Source: Spongiactinospora gelatinilytica (GTDB taxonomy: Bacteria > Actinomycetota > Actinomycetes > Streptosporangiales > Streptosporangiaceae). From it: 34,993 bases of DNA. The stretch spans positions 1-34,993 of the forward strand of contig NZ_POUA01000031.1 in assembly GCF_003236385.1 (NCBI RefSeq), read 5' to 3'. This document shows, piece by piece, positions 7,194 through 13,733 of the stretch (the first letter of the stretch is position 1; each line of letters begins with the position of its first letter). The notes beneath the pieces are model-generated. The model worked only from the letters and a program-made list of their open reading frames with translations. It had not been told where the DNA came from and made no database searches. Position numbers and translations under genes: made by a program.

Positions 7194-8182
7194 CCGAGCC
7201 CGCCCAGCTCACCCTGGGGGTGCTGTGGGCCGGTCTCACGCTGTACGCGCTGTTCGGCGGGGCGGACTTCGGCGCCGGGCTGTGGGACCTGCTGTCCGGC
7301 GGGAGTACGGCGGGCCTGCCCAGGCGGCGGCTGATCGAGCACGCGATCGGCTCGGTGTGGGAGGCGAACCACGTCTGGCTGATCTTCGTGATCGTGGTGT
7401 TGTGGACCGGATTTCCCGGGGTGTTCGCCGCGGTGATGTCCACGCTCTACATACCGCTGACCCTGGTGGCGCTCGGCGTCATCGCGCGCGGCGCGGCCTT
7501 CGCCTTCCGCAAGGTCGGCGAGCGGCTGTGGGAGCGGCGGCTGTTCGGCGCGGTCTTCGCGCTTTCCTCGCTCTTCACCCCCTTCTTCCTCGGCACGGTC
7601 GCGGGGGCGATCGCCTCCGGCCGGGTGCCGCCCGGGCTGGCCGCGGGCGACCTGGTGGGAAGCTGGCTGAACCCCACGGGGCTGCTGGGCGGGGTGCTCG
7701 CGGTGGGCGTCTGCGCGTACCTCGCCGCCGCCTACCTGTGCGACGACGCCAGGCGGGCGGGCGAGGCGGGCCTGGCCGCGGAGTTCCGCACCCGGGCCCT
7801 GGTCACCGGGGTGGCGATGGGCGTCGTGGCGCTCGGCGGCATCGGCGTGCTGCGCGCGGACGCGCCCGCGCTCTTCGCGGGGCTCACCGGCCGCGCGCTG
7901 CCGCTGGTGGTCGTCTCCGCGCTGGCGGGTACGGCGGCGCTGGCCCTGCTCTGGCTGCGGCGCTTCGCCTCGGCCCGCGCCGCCTCCGCGCTCGCGGTGA
8001 CCGCCGTGCTGTGGGGGTGGGCGGTCGCCCAGTACCCGCTGATGCTGCCGCCGTCCCTCGGCTACCAGGAGGCCGCGGCGACCCCGGCCGTGCTCACCGC
8101 CACCCTGGTCAGCGTGGCGGTCGGGGCCGTGCTGCTGGTCCCGTCGCTGGTCTGGCTCTACTACCTCCAGCAACGCCGGTGA
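7190..8182 (+). CDS. cydB: Cytochrome bd quinol oxidase subunit II (CydB)
   Basis: Integral membrane partner of CydA, needed for assembly of the haem pair. The 330-residue protein has the family's N-terminal signature (LWAGLTLYALFGGADFGAGLWDLL), the WEANHVWLIF motif and eight or so hydrophobic segments, and ends in a Trp/Tyr-rich tail. The GTG start overlaps the cydA stop (GTGA), so the two are translationally coupled. The exporter genes cydC and cydD, which often follow in one operon, are not here, and no small CydX-like ORF is evident. The operon is probably controlled by the Rex-like site in front of cydA. Confidence 0.92.
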   Translation: MTEPAQLTLGVLWAGLTLYALFGGADFGAGLWDLLSGGSTAGLPRRRLIEHAIGSVWEANHVWLIFVIVVLWTGFPGVFAAVMSTLYIPLTLVALGVIARGAAFAFRKVGERLWERRLFGAVFALSSLFTPFFLGTVAGAIASGRVPPGLAAGDLVGSWLNPTGLLGGVLAVGVCAYLAAAYLCDDARRAGEAGLAAEFRTRALVTGVAMGVVALGGIGVLRADAPALFAGLTGRALPLVVVSALAGTAALALLWLRRFASARAASALAVTAVLWGWAVAQYPLMLPPSLGYQEAAATPAVLTATLVSVAVGAVLLVPSLVWLYYLQQRR

Positions 8183-8212
8183 AAGTCCGGTAAAGCATTC
8201 GCGCGAAATCGC

Positions 8213-8234
8213 CCGCCGCCGGACTGCCCGGCGG
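8213..8234 (+). terminator. Possible terminator after cydAB
   Basis: CCGCCG (8213-8218) and CGGCGG (8229-8234) form a GC-rich hairpin 31 bp after the cydB stop, with no T-run. The remaining 190 bp before the urea transporter gene are GC-rich, with one AT-rich stretch (AAAAGTACATTTTT near 8264-8277) that may be promoter. I found no riboswitch motif there that I could support. Confidence 0.3.
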
Positions 8235-8422
8235 ACGGAAGGGGAGGAATCCGGCAGTCGGTCCAAAAGTACATTTTTGCCCCAGGCTCACCGGCGGGGG
8301 CGCGGCGATGCCCACCCGGGGGACGGCGGGCCGGAAGCGGCCCTGAGGCCGGTCGAGGTGCCGATGGGGGCGGGCTGGTGCCGGGGGTGTCGAAGTTCAG
8401 TCATCGATCGGAGTCCGGCCAC

Positions 8423-9376
8423 GTGTCCGCCAATTCCACAGATCACCAGGACGGCCTACAGGCGCGCGAGCTGCCGCTCGCCACACTGCGCGGCGTCTGC
8501 CAGGTCGAGTTCCAGAACAATGTCTGGACCGCCCTGCTGTTCCTGCTCGCGCTACTGCTGGGCGGCTGGCGGTTCGCGGTCTTCGCGCTGATCGGCGCGC
8601 TCGTCACGACGGTCACCGCATGGGTCCTCGGCGTCGCCAGGGACCGCCTCACCATCGGCCTCGAAGGGTTCAACGGGACGCTGATCGGTGTCGCCGTGGC
8701 GCTGTTCTTCGAGATGGGCTGGGTCGCCCTGATGCTGGTGATCGCCGCGTCCGTGCTCGGCGCCGTGGTGACCGCGGCGCTGACCGTACTGCTGGCGCCC
8801 TACGACGTACCGGCCCTCACCGCTCCCTTCTGCGTGGTCACCTCGCTCATGATGATCGGCGGCCCGGCCTTCGCCCGGATATGGGACGCCCGGCTCCCGC
8901 CCGCGCCCGCCACGGCGGAGCCCACGGCCGCGCTGTCGTACACGGACGTCTGGCAGGGCCTGCTCAACGGCATCGGCCAGGTGTTCTTCCAGGACAAGTG
9001 GTACGCCGGGCTGGTCTTCCTGATCGGCCTGCTGGTCGCCAGCAGGGTCGCGGCCATCGCCGCGGTCGCGGGCAGCGCCATCGGGATCGTCGTCGCGGTG
9101 ATCCTCGGGGCCCCCGCCACCGACATCGGGGCGGGCCTTTACGGCTACAACTCGGTGCTGACCGCCATCGCCCTGGCCGGGGTGTTCGTCGCGCTCACGC
9201 CGTACGGGGTGCTGTACGCGGTGCTCGGAGCCGTCGCCTCGGTGTTCGTCACCGCGGGAGTCGCCGCGCTCTTCAGGCCGGTCGGCGGGCCGGCGCTGAC
9301 CTGGCCGTTCGTCCTGGTCACCTGGACCTTTCTGGCGGCCGTCCCGATGTTCTCCAAGATTCGCAGACCATCCTGA
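8423..9376 (+). CDS. Urea transporter (UT family)
   Basis: A 317-residue integral membrane protein of the urea transporter family, which forms a trimer of channels passing urea across the cytoplasmic membrane. The two homologous halves are visible: each has a hydrophobic bundle with the selectivity-filter region (GLEGFNGTLIGVAVAL in half 1 and GAGLYGYNSVLTAIAL in half 2) and a later LTAPF / LTWPFVLVTW segment. GQVFFQDKWYAGLVFL is another family signature. The GTG at 8423 has CGGAG about nine bases upstream; an earlier in-frame start at 8378 would add a hydrophilic tail not typical of the family. No urease genes are in the window. Thirteen bases downstream a short ORF leads to a CbiX-like chelatase gene. 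Confidence 0.85.
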   Translation: MSANSTDHQDGLQARELPLATLRGVCQVEFQNNVWTALLFLLALLLGGWRFAVFALIGALVTTVTAWVLGVARDRLTIGLEGFNGTLIGVAVALFFEMGWVALMLVIAASVLGAVVTAALTVLLAPYDVPALTAPFCVVTSLMMIGGPAFARIWDARLPPAPATAEPTAALSYTDVWQGLLNGIGQVFFQDKWYAGLVFLIGLLVASRVAAIAAVAGSAIGIVVAVILGAPATDIGAGLYGYNSVLTAIALAGVFVALTPYGVLYAVLGAVASVFVTAGVAALFRPVGGPALTWPFVLVTWTFLAAVPMFSKIRRPS

Positions 9377-9389
9377 CAAGGAGCGTCCC

Positions 9390-9452
9390 ATGAACCTCAA
9401 GCTCGGCTACAGCGCGGCCGTGGCCGGCGCCCACGGCCTGATCGGCGGATGA
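9390..9452 (+). CDS. 20-residue ORF between urea transporter and chelatase genes
   Basis: MNLKLGYSAAVAGAHGLIGG, with a very good Shine-Dalgarno (AAGGAG, 9378-9383) six bases before the ATG. Its stop is one base away from the next gene's ATG at 9454, which lacks a clear ribosome site of its own. The likely role is translational coupling, or it is the remnant of a longer gene. The peptide matches no family I recognise. Confidence 0.45.
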   Translation: MNLKLGYSAAVAGAHGLIGG

Positions 9453-9453
9453 G

Positions 9454-10185
9454 ATGCGCGCGCCGTACCGGGCCGACCCGGTGACGCGCCGCGTCGTCCT
9501 GGTGGGCGGGCACGAGAGCGGGCACGGCCGGGCCTTGGGCGGGCTGGAGCCGGAGGCCGTCGCCCCGGGCCGGGAACTGTCGGGAGTGCTCGCGACGCCG
9601 ACGCCCGTGGCGGTCGTCCCGATGACCTTGGGCAGAGACCCGGACATGCTCAGGGACGCCGCGCGGACGCTCGCCTGGGCCAGGCGGGGCCGCCGCGGCG
9701 GCGAGCTGCTGCTCACCGACCCGCTGTGCGAGATATCCGACCTGGTGAGCCTGCTGCTCGCCGCCGCCCGCAGGACCGCCGCCAAGGGGCGGGCCGCGCT
9801 TCTGGTCGCCCCGGCGGCCTCGGCCGAGGCGGACGCCGAGCTGTTCCGGGTGGCCAGGCTGGTCCGCGACGGGGCCGACATGGTCGAGGTCGCCCTGCTC
9901 GGCGGCGAGCCGGACCTGGCCGAGGGGGTGGACCGGTGCCTGCGGCTCGGCGCGGAGTCCGTCGCCGTGCTGCCCGCCGCCTTCGTGCGCCCGCCGATCC
10001 CCGCCGACCCGAGGATCGTGGACGGAGGGCCGCTGCTCGGCCCGGCCGCCATGGTCAGGCTCGTCCGCGAGCGGGTCGCCGCCGCCGAGGACCGCTTCGC
10101 GCGGTACGGCGAGGACGGCATCACCGCCGTACTCATCGCCCGCGACCACGATCACCAAGAAGGAGCGGATCACAACGCCGGATAG
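9454..10185 (+). CDS. CbiX-like (sirohydrochlorin chelatase family) metal chelatase
   Basis: A 243-residue protein resembling the class II chelatases that insert Co, Ni or Fe into tetrapyrroles: VVLVGGHESGHGRAL at the start (His as candidate metal ligand), PVAVVPMTLGRDPDM around residue 50-65, and DPLCEISDLVSLLLAAARR. A second half-domain with VLPAAFVRPPIPADPRIVDGGPLLGP supports a two-lobe CbiX fold. The C-terminus is His/Asp-rich (RDHDHQEGADHNAG), suggesting metal binding. Its place after a urea transporter suggests nickel supply for urease or a metal-related role, but this is inference; cobalamin synthesis is the alternative. Translation probably depends on the preceding 20-codon ORF. Confidence 0.6.
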   Translation: MRAPYRADPVTRRVVLVGGHESGHGRALGGLEPEAVAPGRELSGVLATPTPVAVVPMTLGRDPDMLRDAARTLAWARRGRRGGELLLTDPLCEISDLVSLLLAAARRTAAKGRAALLVAPAASAEADAELFRVARLVRDGADMVEVALLGGEPDLAEGVDRCLRLGAESVAVLPAAFVRPPIPADPRIVDGGPLLGPAAMVRLVRERVAAAEDRFARYGEDGITAVLIARDHDHQEGADHNAG

Positions 10186-10243
10186 CCGGTACGAGTGCGC
10201 CGCGTGATCACCGGCTGGCCCCGGCCGGCGCGGGTCGCGGTGG

Positions 10244-11206
10244 TCAGGCGAGTCTCTCGGCGCTTTCGCGGGTGAGGGCGTGTTCCAGTGGCAGGCCGGC
10301 GGCGAAGCGTTCCAGCTCATCGGTGACCAGGGCGCCGAGGCGGGCGCGTTCTGCGCCCAGGCTGCCCGCGAGGTGCGGGGTGACGACGACGTTGGGAAGG
10401 GTGAACAGCGGCGAGCCGGGCACGGACGGTTCGGGGTCGGTCACGTCGAGGACCGCGAACAGGTCGGGTCGCTCGGTCAGGACCTCGACCAGGGCGGGCT
10501 CGTCGATGATCCGCCCGCGGGCCGTGTTGATCAGCGTGGCCCCCCGGCGCATCGAACGCAGCAGGCTCGCGCCGACCAGCCCGGCGGTCTCCGGCAGCAG
10601 CGGCGTGTGCACGCTGACGACGTCGCAGGTCGAGAACAGCTCGGCGAGCCCGGTCAGCGGGACGCCCGCCGTCGCGGGGTCGGCGTAGGGGTCGTGCGCG
10701 ATCACCTCCACGTCCAGCGCGGCGAGCCGTCCGGCCACCAGCCGGCCGACCGCCCCGAGCGACAGCAGGCCGACGCGCGCGCCGTATGTGCCGGGCGCGG
10801 GCATCGGCGCGACCGGGGCCCGCCGCTCCCTGGCCGCAAGGACGTGCCGCCACCCCTGTTTGAGCGCGTACACGATCTGCGCGGCGGTGAAGTCGGCCAC
10901 CGGCACGGCGTTGGCCCGGTAGGCCGACACCAGCGGAACGCCCCGCGCCCAGAACTCCGGCGTGACGAACGCCCGCACCGACCCCGCCGCGTGCAGCACC
11001 AGGGACAGCCGCGGGGCCGCCGCCAGCAGCGCCGCGCCCAGCCGTGGCGCTCCCCAGCTCGTGCAGAGCACATCGACCTCGGCCATCGGCCCCGGCTCCG
11101 CGGCCGGGCCGTGGATCACCCGCGCGACCCGCCGCAGCCGGGCCAGCGACGGCCCGTACACGTCGTCGAACACCGCAGGGTCCAGCACGAACGCCGCATT
11201 CAGCAC
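10244..11206 (-). CDS. D-2-hydroxyacid dehydrogenase family protein (NAD-binding)
   Basis: A 320-residue oxidoreductase of the D-isomer specific 2-hydroxyacid dehydrogenase family (glycerate, phosphoglycerate and related dehydrogenases), which interconverts 2-hydroxy and 2-keto acids with NAD(P). The active-site triad appears as R230 (INTARGRIIDE), E259 (DVTDPEP) and H278 (TPHLAGS). The Rossmann loop reads GLLSLGAVGR (146-155), with GxLSLGxxG in place of the usual GxGxxG first glycine pair, a deviation seen in some subgroups. The substrate cannot be told. Its only minus-strand neighbour is the small unknown gene 34 bp upstream (11241-11633), and the two may be cotranscribed. Confidence 0.8.
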   Translation of the reverse strand: MLNAAFVLDPAVFDDVYGPSLARLRRVARVIHGPAAEPGPMAEVDVLCTSWGAPRLGAALLAAAPRLSLVLHAAGSVRAFVTPEFWARGVPLVSAYRANAVPVADFTAAQIVYALKQGWRHVLAARERRAPVAPMPAPGTYGARVGLLSLGAVGRLVAGRLAALDVEVIAHDPYADPATAGVPLTGLAELFSTCDVVSVHTPLLPETAGLVGASLLRSMRRGATLINTARGRIIDEPALVEVLTERPDLFAVLDVTDPEPSVPGSPLFTLPNVVVTPHLAGSLGAERARLGALVTDELERFAAGLPLEHALTRESAERLA

Positions 11207-11240
11207 CCCGCCAACCTATCGCCACCCGGCCTGCCGATGA

Positions 11241-11633
11241 TCACCCGCCGACCAGCGGCAGCAGCCTGACGAAGGAGATCACCGGGTCGGCGGTCAGGTC
11301 GATCTCCTCGTCGAGGTCTTCGATCTGACGCTCACCGGTCAGCAGGACGAACCCGTTACGGGCGAAGGCCGCCTCCGCCGCGTCGGCCTGGCGCTCCCAG
11401 TCGATCGGGCGCGGCCTGCCCGCCTCGTAGCCGTTCAGCTCGGCCTCCGCCTCGAGCGGCGCGACCAGGCCGGGGCGGCGCCGCCTGGGACCCGCGTTGT
11501 GCCGGGCGACCTCCTCGCGCACCCGCAGCCGGACGAGCGCCCGCGCGGATATCCGATCGGGCAGGCCGGGCAGCGTGAACTCCTCCAGCGGCCTTCCGGC
11601 GGAGGTCTCGTCACGAAACGTCACAGATGTCAT
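11241..11633 (-). CDS. Conserved hypothetical protein, 130 residues
   Basis: Small, charged, soluble protein with no membrane segment or signal peptide. Visible features are an Arg-rich middle (GPRRRRPGLVAP), then LNGYEAG...IDWERQADAAEAAFARNGFVLLTGERQIEDLDEEIDL and a C-terminal ISFVRLLPLVGG. The layout resembles small actinobacterial proteins often found beside DUF4132/WGR-type genes, but no such gene is present here, so the resemblance gives no function. It is divergent from kptA, and the two starts are about 70 bp apart. Confidence 0.6.
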   Translation of the reverse strand: MTSVTFRDETSAGRPLEEFTLPGLPDRISARALVRLRVREEVARHNAGPRRRRPGLVAPLEAEAELNGYEAGRPRPIDWERQADAAEAAFARNGFVLLTGERQIEDLDEEIDLTADPVISFVRLLPLVGG

Positions 11634-11705
11634 TGCCCGGCCCCGCCCTCACCGATGTCGATGGACACCACCAATGAAAGCAACGTGGTCCGACAAAATG
11701 GCGGC

Positions 11706-12250
11706 ATGATGGATGACCGCCGATCGGTACGGATCTCGAAATATCTCGCCAAACACCTGCGGCACGAGCCCGGCCGGATCGGCATCGAACTCGATCCGAA
11801 CGGCTGGGTCGGCGCCGAGACACTGCTGAGCGCCGCCGCCGCGCACGGGTTCCCGATCTCGCGGGAGGAACTGGAACGCGTCGTCGCCGACAACGACAAG
11901 CGGCGATACGTCATCGAGGGCGGCCGGATCAGGGCCAGTCAGGGGCATTCGGTGCGGGTGGACCTGGGGCTGCCGGTCGTGCCGCCGCCCGCCGTCCTGT
12001 ACCACGGCACCGTGGGCCGCGACCTGGCCGCGATCCGCGCCGAAGGGCTGCGCCCGATGAACCGCCACCACGTCCACCTGTCGCCCGACCGGGAGACCGC
12101 GACCAGAGTGGGCGCGCGGTGCGGCCGGGCGGTGGTGCTGGTGGTGGACGCGGCGGCGATGCACGGGGCGGGCCATGAGTTCCACTCAGCGACAACGGGG
12201 TCTGGCTGGTCGGGGAGGTCCCGCCGGAGTTCGTCCGCTTCCCGGGGTGA
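11706..12250 (+). pseudogene. kptA: tRNA/RNA 2'-phosphotransferase (KptA/Tpt1), frameshifted near 3' end
   Basis: Tpt1/KptA enzymes remove a 2'-phosphate from RNA using NAD+. From ATG 11706 the protein shows the N-terminal RISKYLAKHLRHEP (catalytic Arg in LRH), LYHGT (catalytic His), RHHVHLS and RCGRAVVLVVDA. After GHEFH the frame breaks: the expected continuation (HLSDNGVWLVGEVPPEFV.F) is encoded one frame over from 12187 to the TGA at 12248-12250. Restoring one C at 12185/12186 (CACTC to CACCTC) repairs it. Unrepaired, the frame runs to 12827 antisense through the next gene, which is not credible. Either a recent pseudogene, a sequencing error, or a protein lacking about 20 C-terminal residues. 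Repaired, it ends 10 bp before the convergent neighbour. Confidence 0.82.
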
Positions 12251-12260
12251 AGGCGCGGGA

Positions 12261-12902
12261 TCAGCAGAAGACGAGGGCCGCGCCGGTGATCACGGAACGG
12301 CGGGCGGCACTGATGAGCTGCAGGCAGGTGAACGCCTCGACCCCGTAGCGCCGCCACCCGGCGGCGGCCGGGCCCTCGCCGTCGATGGCCTCCTCGACCT
12401 CCTGCGACCACGGATCGAGGCCGGCGGGCAGGCCCAGCATGGCGGCCAGGCGCTCGCATTCGGCCAGCAGCCGCTGGGAGGAGCCGACATCCGCGCTGGT
12501 GATCGAGTCGTCGTAGAGGACGTCGGCGAAATCGACGGGGAGGTAGTAGCCCTCGGCGTCGCTGTGGTGGACCAGGTGGTCGAACCCGCCGCCGTCGGGG
12601 TCGCCGTCGTAGGCGGCGCGCAGCAGCGGGTCGGCCGAGGGATCGCCGCCCGCGGCGAGCGGCGGCGGCAGCATCCCGGCGTGTGCCACGTGGACGGCGA
12701 GCCGGCGCAGGTGGTGCAGCCCGCGGTAGCCGTACATCTCGTATTCGGCCGGCCGCTCCCCGGGCTCCGGTGGCTCGTGCCAGGCGGGCAGCCCGGCCAG
12801 CGTGAGCAGGCGCCGCAGGGCGGATAATTCGGCGGTGATTTCGGCCCGGGTGTCCGGGCCGTCGGCGGCGCCGAGGATGCCGACGACGATGGCGAGTCCC
12901 AT
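12261..12902 (-). CDS. Conserved hypothetical protein, 213 residues
   Basis: Soluble, acidic protein of unknown function. The ATG at 12902 is followed by GLAIVVGILGAADGPDTRAEITAELSALRRLL, then EYEMYGYRGLHHLRRLAVHVA, GGFDHLVHHSDAEGYYLPVDFADVLYDD, and a helical C-terminal part with SSQRLLAECERLAAMLGLPAGLDPW. The pattern 'YYLPVDF..VL.D..I....VGSS..LL.EC..LA..LGL' is shared with other actinobacterial hypotheticals in my recollection, none characterised. No motif gives an enzymatic role. It ends 10 bp from the repaired kptA stop and is divergent from the HTH gene that leads the resection operon. Confidence 0.7.
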   Translation of the reverse strand: MGLAIVVGILGAADGPDTRAEITAELSALRRLLTLAGLPAWHEPPEPGERPAEYEMYGYRGLHHLRRLAVHVAHAGMLPPPLAAGGDPSADPLLRAAYDGDPDGGGFDHLVHHSDAEGYYLPVDFADVLYDDSITSADVGSSQRLLAECERLAAMLGLPAGLDPWSQEVEEAIDGEGPAAAGWRRYGVEAFTCLQLISAARRSVITGAALVFC

Positions 12903-12924
12903 GGGCCCACATGATGCAGGGCGG

Positions 12925-12964
12925 CACCGACAAACCCGCGGTGTCGGTGGTCCGCTGTCGGTGG
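12925..12964. promoter_or_regulatory. Three-copy TGTCGGTG element upstream of the HerA/SbcCD/NurA operon
   Basis: In the 84-bp divergent promoter region, TGTCGGTGG occurs at 12942-12950 and again at 12956-12964, 14 bp apart, and its reverse complement CACCGACA lies at 12925-12932. A likely -10 hexamer TAGGCT follows at 12972-12977, only nine bases before the ATG at 12987, which suggests a leaderless transcript. The arrangement looks like an operator set; the HTH protein of the first gene is the obvious candidate to bind it (inference). Confidence 0.5.
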
Positions 12965-12986
12965 CCCTCGATAGGCTCGCGCTCCT

Positions 12987-13703
12987 ATGGACGCATCTAT
13001 GGACACGGCAGAGCTGTTGAGCGAGGTCCGCGAGCTGCGCGGACAGGGCAGATCGCCCAAGGAGATCGCGCGGGCGCTCGGCGTCCCCCCGGCGGTCATC
13101 ACGCCCCTGGTCCGCGCCGTGGCGGCGGAGAAGGCGGCCGGCGACGCCGGGCCGGGCCGGGCCGAGCTGGTGGGGTGCTGGGTGAGCGCCGGGTGGAGCG
13201 CAGGGCTCACGATCGACGCCTCGCGGCAGTGGCCCGACCCCGCCCCGGAGGGCGACCGCGCGGCGGGCATGGTCAGCGTGCTGGTGGCCCGCAGGCACGG
13301 CTATGACAACACGCTGGTCTGCGGCTATCTGGTGGACACCTACTGCCTGGGTGCGAAGAACGCGTTCGGGCCGCAGGTGATGAGCGAACTGGAGCTGCGG
13401 CGCTGGCGGGAGTTCTTCTTCAGCGACTACTCCTCGGGATGGACCGAGGCGCCGATCGAGCTGGCCGCCGACCTGGTGTTCGGCGGGGTCGAGTACGCCC
13501 GCGGGCTCGGCTTCGAGCCGCACCAGGACTACGCGCGCTGCGCCGATCACCTCGGGCCGTGGGAAGGGCCTTCGGCGATCACTTTCGGGCGGGACGGAAA
13601 GCCGTTCTACATGTCCGGCCCCGACGACGATGCCCGTAAGGTGATCAGAACGCTGGAGAGAACGCTCGGCGACGCCAGTAAATTCGATTATTTCATCGCA
13701 TAA
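12987..13703 (+). CDS. HTH-containing hypothetical protein leading the resection operon
   Basis: A 238-residue protein. Residues ~5-50 (TAELLSEVRELRGQGRSPKEIARALGVPPAVITPLVRAVA) form a helix-turn-helix. The rest is a distinct domain without an assigned function: VLVARRHGYDNTLVCGYLVDTYCLGAKNAFGP, then FGGVEYARGLGFEPHQDYARCADHLGPWEG and ITFGRDGKPFYMSGPDDDARKVIRTL. The pattern GVEYARxLGFxPHxD is recognisable in other actinobacterial hypotheticals. It lies 30 bp upstream of the HerA-like gene on the same strand, so it is likely cotranscribed. It may be the regulator or an accessory factor of the complex. ATG 12987 or 12999 are both possible starts; the promoter position favours the first. Confidence 0.7.
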   Translation: MDASMDTAELLSEVRELRGQGRSPKEIARALGVPPAVITPLVRAVAAEKAAGDAGPGRAELVGCWVSAGWSAGLTIDASRQWPDPAPEGDRAAGMVSVLVARRHGYDNTLVCGYLVDTYCLGAKNAFGPQVMSELELRRWREFFFSDYSSGWTEAPIELAADLVFGGVEYARGLGFEPHQDYARCADHLGPWEGPSAITFGRDGKPFYMSGPDDDARKVIRTLERTLGDASKFDYFIA

Positions 13704-13733
13704 GCGCAATTTCATTGGTTGGGGGATGGTTTG

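Noticed and set aside
8183-8422. Cobalamin, guanidine or nickel riboswitch before the urea transporter
   Set aside because: None of the conserved boxes I know for these classes is present; only GC-rich hairpins are seen.
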